From Dermabacter sp. p3-SID358 (GTDB taxonomy: Bacteria > Actinomycetota > Actinomycetes > Actinomycetales > Dermabacteraceae): a stretch of 33,552 bases of DNA. Location of the stretch: positions 1 through 33,552 of the forward strand of contig NZ_JALXOZ010000020.1 of NCBI RefSeq assembly GCF_025147465.1. Direction: 5' to 3'. The number at the start of each line of letters is the position of its first letter. Position 1 is the first letter of the stretch. Of the stretch, positions 25,201 through 32,577 are shown one piece after another. Below the pieces are notes generated by a model, which was given only the letters and a program-made list of their open reading frames with translations, made no database searches and had not been told where the DNA came from. Position numbers and translations under genes: made by a program.

Positions 25201-25340
25201 TCGTCGAAGGGAACTGGCTCGCCGGGCACTTCCCACGCTTCGATCGTGACGGGCGCAGTATCGAGGTGGCGCCTCGCGGGGAGTTGTTCGGCGAGGAACC
25301 GTCGGACTCGGTCCTCGCTGTGCGCGCGGTTGTTGAACAT
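22278..25340 (-). CDS. GH38 alpha-mannosidase (second paralogue)
   Basis: Second zinc-dependent retaining alpha-mannosidase, 1020 residues, with the same architecture as the one at 6146: N-terminal beta domain, catalytic domain with H261/D263 in GHAHIDSAWLWP, probable nucleophile D373 in TWLPDSFGY, His in LLQFHDILPGS, and a beta-rich C-terminal half with an Ala/Gly/Ser-rich insertion near residues 620-640. No signal peptide. The two enzymes share motifs but are clearly divergent outside them, suggesting different linkage or branch preferences. An AAAGGTC site precedes the ATG. The gene is probably co-transcribed with the beta-mannosidase 90 bp upstream. Confidence 0.96.
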   Translation of the reverse strand: MFNNRAHSEDRVRRFLAEQLPARRHLDTAPVTIEAWEVPGEPVPFDEAKTQTYSPIEVGARWGRPWSTLWLHVTGEVPEGWVSNDESDVELQLNLSFTNMPGFQAEALIWNVDGVPVKAINPYNQYLTLEPGETNFEYYLELAANPNVAGDWTCTPTNLGEWDTAGDDPIYDLTELRLAWRSKTIWELEQDVVALDGLMRELPEESTRRQDILRCLDDALDAADPDDLHATAKDAREVLKRELDKPANASAMTVIATGHAHIDSAWLWPVRETVRKCARTFSNVCWLLEHYDDLTFSCSSAQQYQWIRDFYPELFERIKKHVASGRFIPVGGMWVESDTNMPGSEAMARQFIQGKGFFLREFGLETKETWLPDSFGYSGALPQICAAAGNTNFLTQKVSWNQYSVFPHHTFWWEGIDGTTQYTHFPPADTYNCQLTGKELAYVEKNYKDKGRSHVALSPTGWGDGGGGPTREQLAAGRRAANLEGSPKVEFSSPTTFFERSRAEYADAPRWNGELYLELHRGTYSSQIRGKQGNRRSEALMHDIEKWSALAARLDEAFEYPYDEINELWEKVLLLQFHDILPGSSIAWVHKETEHNYEGIAERGEALVEKALEAIARATGGASAGESAGASGGAVVCEESDGSFALNNGHVFARIDGEGHLVSLRDSEDGRELIAPGAKGALLQLHRDTPNAWDSWDIDEFYRRVGRDLAAVGPASVEREGDAVRVRATYETRTDGVRTKEKPYPGAPSNGAGSRITLTYVLAPGAKGLEIVLDVDWHERKKVLKLAFPFDLRASHMASEIQFGHIERPIPVNTLDDFGRFETCAHRWVRVHEGGQSGAAVSLSNDSSYGHDVRRALREDDGGTTTIVRATVIRAAEFPDPRAEEGQYRMRYSLVPGATIAEAIDEGARLNQAPREIDASLVESTLARIEGEDTSLRIQTLKLAEDKSGDVIVRLYESEGVRGEGTVVIPGAKEIVAVDLLERELTDESVLHYRAQRAEDERIEIAAKPFEIVTLRARLT

Positions 25341-25430
25341 CGGGTGACCTTTCGTCGAATGTGTGCAGCGCGATTGGGGTGGGAGGCGGGCACAGCCGTG
25401 GTCGGCGTTGAGCGATGGGCGGTGCTCGCC

Positions 25431-26621
25431 TTATCCGAGCTCAAGGCTTCGGTACTCTCCGCGGCGGGCGAAGTTCATCCACTCGCCGAAGACATCGGAC
25501 TGGGTGTTGAGCAGGGAGCGGTTGGAGCCATCAGGCTTGAGCCCCTCGATGACCACACTCGTCGTCGAGGTCGGCGTTGCGGAAAGCCGGCCGGCCTTCT
25601 CAAGAGCGATGAGGTCGCGCAAGCGCTCGCCCGCGGGCTTAACAGCACCATCCGCATCAATGAGACCCAGGCTATATTCCAGATCTGGGAAGTCCGCTAG
25701 CGTGCGCGAAACATCGTGTGAACACCACCAGGTGATACCCGTGAGATTTCGATAACCCAGGGCGGCACGTACCGTCTCTTCGAGGAAATCGGCCGCGTTT
25801 TCGGGGCTCACCCACGGGGTCGGGGCGCCCACTTCCTGGAGCCACACCGGGCGGTCCGACGGCTGCCCACTCACCCTGTGCCACAGGTCTGCGACTTCGA
25901 GCAGGTAGCGCGCGAAGTGAGGTAACTCTGGAGAGTCAGCTCCGTAGCGCTGAGCGGCACCGCCGAAGATCCATGAGTGCACGGTTGTGGAATCCCCGAG
26001 CTCGACCGCCGCGCGGGGCGTGAAGGGGTGGGCATCCACGAACCAGGTGTCGTCGTCGAAACAGTGGTGGTGGGAGCCACGAGGGAAGGCATCCCGAACT
26101 TCGGCCAGCATGACGTCAAGCCAGCCGTACGCCTCATGTGAGGTGATCTCGTGGCGCTCGGGATGGCGTGGGGCAGCAAACTGGCCGATCTCGTTACCGA
26201 GGGTCATGCCCGACACGTGATCACGGGTGGCGAGCTCGGAAGCGAGAGTTCTCGCGAGTGCGCGCTCGCCACTCACGACGGTCTCATCCGTGAAGATATT
26301 GCGGCGGTGCCACGTACTCACCCATGCGGGGAGGAAGTCGAAGCTTGAGAGGTGGCCCTGGAGGAGGTCCACGGAGACCTCGAGGCCGACGCCTCCGGCA
26401 GCGTCGGTGACGGCAAGGACGTCGTCGATCGCCTTCGAGTCAATCAAGGTGCGATTGGGCTGCAAAAGTGGCCACAGGGGGAAGATACGCACGTGGTCGA
26501 GGCCAAGGTCGGCGAGCGTGGCGAAATCGTTCTCAACCGCGCCGAGATCGAGGTTGGCCCAGGAGTGGAACCATCCCTTTCGAGGGGTGTAGTTCGCGCC
26601 CCACGCATGCTGTTGTTTCAT
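25431..26621 (-). CDS. GH5_18-like beta-mannosidase (Man-beta-1,4-GlcNAc type)
   Basis: Glycoside hydrolase of the GH5/clan GH-A fold, 396 residues. The N-terminal WGANYTPRKGWFHSW and overall length recall GH5 subfamily 18, whose bifidobacterial members cleave Man-beta-1,4-GlcNAc from the N-glycan core. The acid/base is probably E144 in LGNEIGQF (the NE motif), and the nucleophile is E263 in VWLQEVGAP. There is no signal peptide. In the scheme here it would act last, after alpha-mannosidases expose the core disaccharide left by an Endo H-type cut. A GAGGTGA ribosome site precedes the ATG, and the gene is divergent from the LacI regulator with the palindrome between them. Family is fairly secure; the exact subfamily is judged by eye. 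Confidence 0.82.
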   Translation of the reverse strand: MKQQHAWGANYTPRKGWFHSWANLDLGAVENDFATLADLGLDHVRIFPLWPLLQPNRTLIDSKAIDDVLAVTDAAGGVGLEVSVDLLQGHLSSFDFLPAWVSTWHRRNIFTDETVVSGERALARTLASELATRDHVSGMTLGNEIGQFAAPRHPERHEITSHEAYGWLDVMLAEVRDAFPRGSHHHCFDDDTWFVDAHPFTPRAAVELGDSTTVHSWIFGGAAQRYGADSPELPHFARYLLEVADLWHRVSGQPSDRPVWLQEVGAPTPWVSPENAADFLEETVRAALGYRNLTGITWWCSHDVSRTLADFPDLEYSLGLIDADGAVKPAGERLRDLIALEKAGRLSATPTSTTSVVIEGLKPDGSNRSLLNTQSDVFGEWMNFARRGEYRSLELG

Positions 26622-26658
26622 CGCGTCACCTCGTTGTCACTGATGTTCACACGCTCAC

Positions 26659-26672
26659 CTAAAGCGCTTTAG
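26659..26672. promoter_or_regulatory. Perfect 14-bp palindrome: candidate LacI-family operator
   Basis: CTAAAGCGCTTTAG is a perfect palindrome with a central CG, typical of LacI/GalR operators. It lies between the divergent beta-mannosidase gene (start 26621) and the regulator gene (start 26694), where it can control both. Related sites occur at 22129-22142 and, as half-sites, at 9383 and 9430. Confidence 0.75.
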
Positions 26673-26681
26673 CTCAAAAGG

Positions 26682-26687
26682 TATCAT
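26682..26687 (+). promoter_or_regulatory. Candidate minus-10 of the lacI-type gene, suggesting a leaderless mRNA
   Basis: TATCAT ends 6 bases before the ATG at 26694, so transcription would start at or next to the start codon. The only Shine-Dalgarno-like run (AAAAGG, 26676-26681) is 12 bases from the ATG. No clear minus-35 is present; the operator overlaps its place. Confidence 0.35.
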
Positions 26688-26693
26688 GAACGC

Positions 26694-27719
26694 ATGGCCC
26701 GACCCACTATCGCCGATATCGCCCACGCGGCGGGCGTCTCAAACACGGCAGTCTCGTTTGCGCTCAACGGGCGGCCGGGAGTCGCCGAGCCCACGCGCGA
26801 AAAGATCCTCGCGATTGCTCGAGACATGGGTTGGAGCCCCAATAGGGCAGCCAAGGCGCTCTCCACCTCACGAGTCGACGCCCTCGGCCTCATCATCACC
26901 GCGCCCTACGCCGAACTTGCGCGCGACACGTTCTTTCTGCAGCTCATCGCGGGCGTTGAACGGATGCTCGCCGCAAGCCCCGTCGCTCTCGTTCTCAAAA
27001 TCGTTGAGAGCTTCGAGGACGAGCTCGCCGCAATCCGCCAATGGCACGGAGAGTCCCGCGTCGATGGACTCATCCTTGTGAATCCACGCCCTGAGGATCC
27101 ACGGCCCGAGCTCACCAACCGACTCGGCATCCCCACCGTTTTCATCGGTAAACCGGGGACAAGCGAGCCGTTTTCCTCGGTCTTCATCGACGATGCACTC
27201 GTCATGGACGCTCTCATCGTGGATCTTGCCGCGCGTGGAACGCAGCGTATTGCCTACCTGCACTCCCACGCCCGCTACAGCCACGGCGAAGCTCGCCTCG
27301 CGGCGCTCCGGCGTCATCGGTCGGGCCTCACTGCGATCGAGCACGGGGTTCCCTCGAGCACCATCGACGAAGCCCGCGCCGCAGTCCGCAACTTCATTTC
27401 GATGCTTGACCTTACGCCCACGACGACCTTTGTATGCGAGAGCGAGGACCTCACGCTTGCAACCCTGCGCGCGCTCGGCGACCTCAACATTCAGGTTCCC
27501 GCGGACGCGGGCGTCGTCTCATGGGAGTCCTCCCCCGGCCTCACGCTTCGCAGTCCCACGGTGTCCACGCTCGAGCGAAGCCCTGCAATCATGGGCGAGG
27601 CGGCCGTCGAGCTCCTTCGCGACATGCGCGATAATCCGGGGCCCGAGCCGCGCACGCACGAGCTTGAGTGCCCACGACTACACGCGCGCGACACTCTCCC
27701 AGGGAGCGCCCAGAGCTAA
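26694..27719 (+). CDS. LacI/GalR-family transcriptional regulator
   Basis: Regulator of 341 residues. The N-terminal helix-turn-helix (TIADIAHAAGVSNTAVSFAL, about 5-24) is followed by the hinge helix region NRAAKALSTSR (about 50-60) and a periplasmic-binding-protein-like effector domain (about 62-335). It is the only sugar-type regulator in the window and lies amid the mannosidase genes. The perfect palindrome immediately upstream suggests autoregulation and control of the divergent beta-mannosidase/GH38 operon. The effector is probably mannose, a manno-oligosaccharide or Man-GlcNAc (inference). Its TAA overlaps the TAG of the convergent GH125 gene in the four bases CTAA. Confidence 0.93.
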   Translation: MARPTIADIAHAAGVSNTAVSFALNGRPGVAEPTREKILAIARDMGWSPNRAAKALSTSRVDALGLIITAPYAELARDTFFLQLIAGVERMLAASPVALVLKIVESFEDELAAIRQWHGESRVDGLILVNPRPEDPRPELTNRLGIPTVFIGKPGTSEPFSSVFIDDALVMDALIVDLAARGTQRIAYLHSHARYSHGEARLAALRRHRSGLTAIEHGVPSSTIDEARAAVRNFISMLDLTPTTTFVCESEDLTLATLRALGDLNIQVPADAGVVSWESSPGLTLRSPTVSTLERSPAIMGEAAVELLRDMRDNPGPEPRTHELECPRLHARDTLPGSAQS

Positions 27720-29131
27720 AGGAGCGGTTCGCGGATCAGCGCCGGCCTCTCAATACCCGCGACGTCGAGGGCAAGCTCGCAGAACATCGCATTCGACCAC
27801 GAGAACCACTCGCGCGTGAAATTCGCGGGATCGTTGCAGTCAACGCCCTCGTGCATGTAGCCGGTCCCGCCCGTCGTCGCGAGGAGCAGCTCGAGGATCG
27901 CGCGCTTTTCACTCTCATCAGTCGAGGTTAGCCCTTCGATCGACTTCGCTATGGGCCACACATAGCCCTCGGGCGTGTGCGGGGAACCGACCCCAGCGAG
28001 CGCCGAACCCTCGTAGTAAAACGGGTTCTCATCGCTCAGCACCGCGGCGCGAGTCGCGAGATAAAGCGGGTCGCGCGCATCAATCACGCCAAGATACGGG
28101 AGGGATAGGAGCGAGGGCACGTTCGCGTCATCCATAAAGAGCGATTCGCCGGCACCATCAACCTCATACCAGAGCCGCGAAACACCACCCTCGCGCTTGA
28201 TTCCATGAGCCTCAACGCCCTTGAGGATTCCCTCGCGCAGAGTTTCGGCGCGATCTGCAAGAGGCAAGCGTCGGACCTCGCCCCGCTCCTCCAGCTCCTC
28301 GCTGAACCCGGCCCTTTCGCACGCTTCCGCGAGTGCGGGCACCGCGCGAAGCGCCGAGGCCATGAAGAGGTTCCCGGGGATGTTGAAGCCGAGCGAACAC
28401 GCGTCGTCGCTCGGGCGGAAGCCCTGCCACACGAGCCCGCACGGCGTCGTGAGGCGCCCACGCCCCTCGCGCACGAGCGTGTCCTGGGCGGGGCAGTCGG
28501 CGCGGCGAAAGTAGTAGTCCGAGCGCTGTTCGTGCTCGGTTTCAGTTTCGAGCACGTCGAGGATGAGCGTGAGCGCCGGCAGGGTATCGGCGGTGATCCA
28601 CGACGTGTTCCCCGCGGCGAGGAGGCGCGCGGCGAGGTCAAGAGGATAGGCAAGCGAGTCGATTTCGAATTTGCGCTCCCACACCCACGGCCCCTGCGCG
28701 GGCTCGTCATCGTCCCATCGCTTGCCGTTCGGCTCCTCGTTGAAGGCGTTCGCGTAGGGGTCGATAAGGATCATGCGCCAGTGCGTGGCAAGCAGGCCAC
28801 CGATGAGATCGCCGAGGGTTTCGTCTTCTCCCACGAGTCGAAGAAGCGGGGAAAGCTGCGCGCACGAATCTCGCAGCCACATCGCGGGAATGTCGCCCGT
28901 CATCACGAACGTGTCATTCTCGGCGCGTTTGCGCACGGTCGTGCGGGCCGTGTTGTCGAGGAAACGCACCACAGCCTCGGCAACATCATCCCCGGTCGCC
29001 TCGCGCACGCGCGCGGCAACCCTTTCGAGGAGGGCAGGGGCTAGCTGAACACCCTGAGGGTGCGGGGTTCCGACGGTGGCAAAGCGGGACACTTTTTGCT
29101 CATTTCGCTCGGGGTTCTCGGCCGCCGGCAC
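27716..29131 (-). CDS. GH125 exo-alpha-1,6-mannosidase
   Basis: Inverting, metal-independent alpha-mannosidase of 471 residues with an (alpha/alpha)6 barrel. Motifs typical of the family are MWLRDSCAQL (about 84-93), YANAFNEEPNG, KFEIDSLAYP (about 154-163) and WQGFRPSDDAC (about 235-245), which should contain the catalytic acid. GH125 enzymes remove alpha-1,6-linked mannose from N-glycans in Streptococcus pneumoniae and Clostridium perfringens. No signal peptide. The start is uncertain: the first GTG at 29131 has no good ribosome site and the GTG at 29092 is an alternative. The gene is convergent with the regulator and divergent from the endoglycosidase operon. Confidence 0.93.
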   Translation of the reverse strand: MPAAENPERNEQKVSRFATVGTPHPQGVQLAPALLERVAARVREATGDDVAEAVVRFLDNTARTTVRKRAENDTFVMTGDIPAMWLRDSCAQLSPLLRLVGEDETLGDLIGGLLATHWRMILIDPYANAFNEEPNGKRWDDDEPAQGPWVWERKFEIDSLAYPLDLAARLLAAGNTSWITADTLPALTLILDVLETETEHEQRSDYYFRRADCPAQDTLVREGRGRLTTPCGLVWQGFRPSDDACSLGFNIPGNLFMASALRAVPALAEACERAGFSEELEERGEVRRLPLADRAETLREGILKGVEAHGIKREGGVSRLWYEVDGAGESLFMDDANVPSLLSLPYLGVIDARDPLYLATRAAVLSDENPFYYEGSALAGVGSPHTPEGYVWPIAKSIEGLTSTDESEKRAILELLLATTGGTGYMHEGVDCNDPANFTREWFSWSNAMFCELALDVAGIERPALIREPLL

Positions 29132-29211
29132 TCACTGCCGCGCCGTTGTGACTCGACAACCTTCTCGCATCACGAGGCCGCAAGCAACCAGAGGCGCAGC
29201 GATATCTTTTC

Positions 29212-29240
29212 TTTACATTCCCAGGTAGGCAGCCTAGGGT
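29212..29240 (+). promoter_or_regulatory. Candidate promoter of the endoglycosidase operon
   Basis: TTTACA (29212-29217) and TAGGGT (29235-29240) with the optimal 17-base spacing; transcription would start near 29247. The 170-bp gap also holds the inverted repeat at 29253 and a GGAG ribosome site at 29292-29295. Nothing else is recognised in it. Confidence 0.45.
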
Positions 29241-29252
29241 CGAGAGTGAACT

Positions 29253-29268
29253 AGCTCATAGTTGAGCT
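29253..29268. promoter_or_regulatory. Inverted repeat just downstream of the predicted start site (candidate operator)
   Basis: AGCTCA-TAGT-TGAGCT, a perfect 6-bp inverted repeat with a 4-base spacer. It lies where a bound repressor would block the promoter at 29212. It differs from the CTAAAGCGCTTTAG palindrome, so a second regulator outside the window may be involved. Confidence 0.4.
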
Positions 29269-29301
29269 TTGGATTGAGAAGCGTCTACAACGGAGTGAGA
29301 C

Positions 29302-30234
29302 ATGAACCGTCCCTTTTCCCGCCGTGCACTTTTACGTGGAAGCATCGCTACCGCCGCCACCGGAGCCGCACTTTCGGTAGTGCCCACGGCTATTGCCTAT
29401 CCGCAGCGGCGCAGCAAAGGCTCGCGGATCGCGTCTGTCGCCTATATCGAAGTGAACAGCAACTCGATTCTCAACACCGGCAATTACGTTCTTTCCGACG
29501 GCTCACCGGCTTTCGACTACGCCATCATCTTCGCGGCGAACATCAACTACAACGGCCAGCGGGCCTACCTGCACATGAACGAGAATGTGCAGCGAGTTCT
29601 CGATAATGCCGAGACGACAATCCGCCCGCTTCAAAAGCGCGGCATCAAGGTTCTCCTCTCTGTTCTCGGCAATCACGAGGGCGCTGGCTTCGCGAATTTC
29701 CCTACCCCCAAAGCTGCAGACGACTTCGCGAAGCAGGTTTCCCGCACGGTTCGGCGCTACGGACTCGACGGCGTGGATCTCGACGACGAGTGGGTCGAAT
29801 ACGGGAAGAACAACACCGGGCAGCCGAATGATTTCTCATTCATCTCGATGCTGTCTTCGCTTCGTAAACGGCTCCCCAACCGCATCATTTCGTTCTATTT
29901 CATTGGCCCGAGCTCTGAGAATGCAGAACACCAGGGTGTGCGCGCTGGAGATCTCGTGGACTACGCCTGGAACCCCTACTACAACCAGTACAACGTGTTC
30001 GACGTACCGGGACTTCCGAAAGAGCGCTACGGAGCCGCCGCAATAGACCTCTCCGCCGCCAGCGGGATCTCCCTCGAGGGCATTGAGAACACGGCGCGAC
30101 GCACCGTTGAGGATGGCTATGGCGCCTACGTGACCTACGAGCTCCAACCCGGCGACCAGTCCACCAAGGTCAGCGCCATGACCCGCGCGCTCTACGGCAG
30201 TGAAGCCACCTACACTGGCGAGTTCGCGAAGTGA
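29302..30234 (+). CDS. Secreted Endo H-like endo-beta-N-acetylglucosaminidase (GH18), Tat exported
   Basis: Single-domain GH18 enzyme of 310 residues that would cut between the two core GlcNAc residues of high-mannose or hybrid N-glycans. It resembles Streptomyces plicatus Endo H along its whole mature length (VAYIEVNSNS, FAANINYNGQ, IKVLLSVLGNHEGAGFANFP, DYAWNPYYN). The catalytic motif DGVDLDDE is at 156-163, with D161 and E163 matching Endo H D130 and E132. The N-terminus has a twin-arginine motif (SRRALLRG, 6-13) and an AIA cleavage site near residue 32; no sortase signal or lipobox, so it should be released. Its ATG has a GGAG site, and the next gene, a sugar-binding lipoprotein, starts 14 bases after its stop, linking release and import. 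Confidence 0.96.
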   Translation: MNRPFSRRALLRGSIATAATGAALSVVPTAIAYPQRRSKGSRIASVAYIEVNSNSILNTGNYVLSDGSPAFDYAIIFAANINYNGQRAYLHMNENVQRVLDNAETTIRPLQKRGIKVLLSVLGNHEGAGFANFPTPKAADDFAKQVSRTVRRYGLDGVDLDDEWVEYGKNNTGQPNDFSFISMLSSLRKRLPNRIISFYFIGPSSENAEHQGVRAGDLVDYAWNPYYNQYNVFDVPGLPKERYGAAAIDLSAASGISLEGIENTARRTVEDGYGAYVTYELQPGDQSTKVSAMTRALYGSEATYTGEFAK

Positions 30235-30247
30235 GGAGAACGCAACG

Positions 30248-31636
30248 ATGCGTCCATCAACGACAGTGACGGAGCGCCCGTCAAGACGAACCTTTTTGAA
30301 GGTGACCGGAGGGATCGCAAGCACTCTTCCGCTTGCCATGCTCGCGGGCTGCTCAGGTGGCCGCGATTCGTCGACACTCCGGGTCGCCTATCAGCAGTTT
30401 GGTTCGGGTACGACTCTCAAACAGTGGCTCACGAAGATCATCGCGGAGTTCACGAAGAAGCATCCGGGAGTGAGTGTTGAGCTCGTGCCGATCGTGGCTG
30501 CGGAAAACGATTACTTCACGAAGAACGAGCTCCTCATGTCGTCGCCGCGCAGCTGCCCTGACCTCGTTTTCGAAGATACGTTCATTCTCCTTTCGGATGT
30601 TGCTGCCGGGTATATTCAGCCGATCGATGACCTCGTGAAGGGGTGGGAAGGTTGGGAGAACCTCTATCCCGCCTCGCAAGAGGCAGCCGTCGACCCTAAC
30701 GGGGTTGTGCACTGCATTCCCACCGAGACCGATACGCGCGGCATTTACTACAACAAGAAGGTGTTTGAGAAAGCGGGGCTGCCCACCGAGTGGCAGCCGG
30801 GCACGTGGGACGAAGTCGCGGAAACGGCCGCGGCTATCCGCGACGCGAATGTCGACGCTACCGGAATGTTCATGTACTGCGGCAAGGCCCAGGGTGAGAA
30901 AGCCTCGATGCAGGGCTTCGAGATGCTGCTCTACGGTACGAAGGACACGCTCTACGACTCCGATGCGAAGAAGTGGATTGCGGGCTCGCAGGGGTTTATC
31001 GACACGTTGGCGTTCTACAAGCGTCAGTTCGACGAAAAGCTCACGCTTCCCACCTCCCAGCACCTCGACCCGAATATCGCCGAGGCCGTTCAGTCGACGA
31101 TGTTTCCCTCTGGAAAGCTTGGCATTCTCATCGATGGTTCGTGGATCTCGAACCAATGGGCCGAAGATGGCCCGGCGCCGTGGCCCACTTGGCAGGACGA
31201 CGTCGGCCTTGCCCAAATGCCCACCCAGAACGGTGAGGATCCGGGCTCCACGACTCTCGCCGGTGGCTGGGGCTGGACGATTCCCACGCACGCGCGCGAT
31301 CGCGAGCTTTCGTTCGAGCTCATCAAAGAACTGTGCACGCTCGAAAGCCTCGTGTACCGCAATAAAAGCGGCGCCAACCTCACGACGAGAAAGGACGTCG
31401 CGCAAAATGAGGAGTACAGGACCTACTCGCCAACCGTCGGATTCTTTACCGACATTTTCGAGACCGCCTACTACCGGCCGGCTTTTGCGATCTACCCCGA
31501 AGTGTCCTCCGCGCTCCAGGACGCGATGGACACCGTGATGGTGGGCGACAAAACACCCGAGCAGGCCGCAGCCTGGTACGACTCCAAACTCGCCGAGCTT
31601 GTCGGCAAGGACAACATCGAGGTGCGTAAGGCATGA
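30248..31636 (+). CDS. Carbohydrate ABC transporter substrate-binding lipoprotein (fourth importer)
   Basis: Sugar-binding protein of 462 residues with Tat motif SRRTFLK (12-18) and lipobox LAGC (C35). Its ATG at 30248 has AGGAG just upstream, inside the end of the endoglycosidase gene. It is paralogous to the orphan lipoprotein at 17348 over the full length. The operon position directly after an Endo H-like enzyme makes the released N-glycan (Man(n)GlcNAc) its most likely ligand. The stop overlaps the permease start as ATGA. Confidence 0.95.
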   Translation: MRPSTTVTERPSRRTFLKVTGGIASTLPLAMLAGCSGGRDSSTLRVAYQQFGSGTTLKQWLTKIIAEFTKKHPGVSVELVPIVAAENDYFTKNELLMSSPRSCPDLVFEDTFILLSDVAAGYIQPIDDLVKGWEGWENLYPASQEAAVDPNGVVHCIPTETDTRGIYYNKKVFEKAGLPTEWQPGTWDEVAETAAAIRDANVDATGMFMYCGKAQGEKASMQGFEMLLYGTKDTLYDSDAKKWIAGSQGFIDTLAFYKRQFDEKLTLPTSQHLDPNIAEAVQSTMFPSGKLGILIDGSWISNQWAEDGPAPWPTWQDDVGLAQMPTQNGEDPGSTTLAGGWGWTIPTHARDRELSFELIKELCTLESLVYRNKSGANLTTRKDVAQNEEYRTYSPTVGFFTDIFETAYYRPAFAIYPEVSSALQDAMDTVMVGDKTPEQAAAWYDSKLAELVGKDNIEVRKA

Positions 31637-32577
31637 GTACTTCCGTCGATACCGTCACCACTCCCCCGCGGGGCGCTGCGCCGCCGAGAAACCGCGCGCC
31701 TCTCGGCAACCGCCTTACCGCCCGCCGAGGCCTACTCATGGTTCCGGCGTTCCTGCTCATGGCGATCTTCATGTTCGGTCCCGTTTTCTACTCGATCTAC
31801 TTGGCTTTCACGAATAAGGCGGTACGCGGAGAAAACGCGAAGACCGTGAAGTTCGTGGGAATCGACAACTTCCTCACGGCCTTCGGAGACGACCGCTTCT
31901 GGAATGCGGTCGTTCTCACCCTCATCTTCACGGTCGTCTCCGCGGTGATCGGGCAGAACCTTCTCGGCATGGTGCTCGCGCTCCTCATGGAGAAAGCGAA
32001 CCGCCTCGTCACCTTCATTGGCACGTCGGTCGTGATCCTCGCCTGGATCCTCCCCGAAGTCGTCGCGGGGTACCTGCTGTACACGTTCTTCGCGGATCAA
32101 GGTTCGCTCAATACGCTCCTCACGAGCATTGGTTTGCCGGGTCAGGACTGGCTGTTCAGCGCTCCGATTCTCGCGGTCTCGTTCGCGAACATTTGGCGCG
32201 GTACGGCATTCACGATGCTGATTTATTCGGCGGCGCTCACCTCTATTCCGAAAGACGTGTACGAGTCAGCCGAGATTGATGGCGCCGGCGCGTGGAAGCG
32301 ATTTATCAGCATCACCGTCCCGCTCATGCGCACCGCGATCGCCACGAACCTCATGCTGATTACGCTGCAGACCCTCTCGGTGTTTGGCCTCATCTTCATC
32401 ATGACGGGCGGCGGGCCTTCCGGCCGTAGCCAAACCCTTCCGCTGTATATGTATGAGCAGGCGTTCTCGTACGGCCAGCTCGGCTACGGCACCGCGGTCG
32501 CGCTGATTCTTCTCGCGATCGGGGCGATTGCCTCTCTCATCTACCTGAAGCTTCTGCCCGAGGAGGACAAGCGATGA
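31633..32577 (+). CDS. Sugar ABC transporter permease, MalF-like (fourth importer)
   Basis: Permease of 314 residues with a Pro/Arg-rich cytoplasmic N-terminus, about six membrane segments and the EAA loop as ESAEIDGAGAW then ITVP. The start overlaps the lipoprotein stop (ATGA) and the end overlaps the next permease (ATGA), so the three are tightly coupled. It is only distantly related to the other MalF-like proteins here. Confidence 0.94.
   Translation: MSTSVDTVTTPPRGAAPPRNRAPLGNRLTARRGLLMVPAFLLMAIFMFGPVFYSIYLAFTNKAVRGENAKTVKFVGIDNFLTAFGDDRFWNAVVLTLIFTVVSAVIGQNLLGMVLALLMEKANRLVTFIGTSVVILAWILPEVVAGYLLYTFFADQGSLNTLLTSIGLPGQDWLFSAPILAVSFANIWRGTAFTMLIYSAALTSIPKDVYESAEIDGAGAWKRFISITVPLMRTAIATNLMLITLQTLSVFGLIFIMTGGGPSGRSQTLPLYMYEQAFSYGQLGYGTAVALILLAIGAIASLIYLKLLPEEDKR

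Noticed and set aside
22365..25700. A very long open frame (about 1,111 codons) on the plus strand opposite the second GH38 gene
   Set aside because: It mirrors the GH38 codons in a GC-rich gene. The minus-strand product has complete catalytic motifs, whereas the plus-strand translation resembles no family I know.
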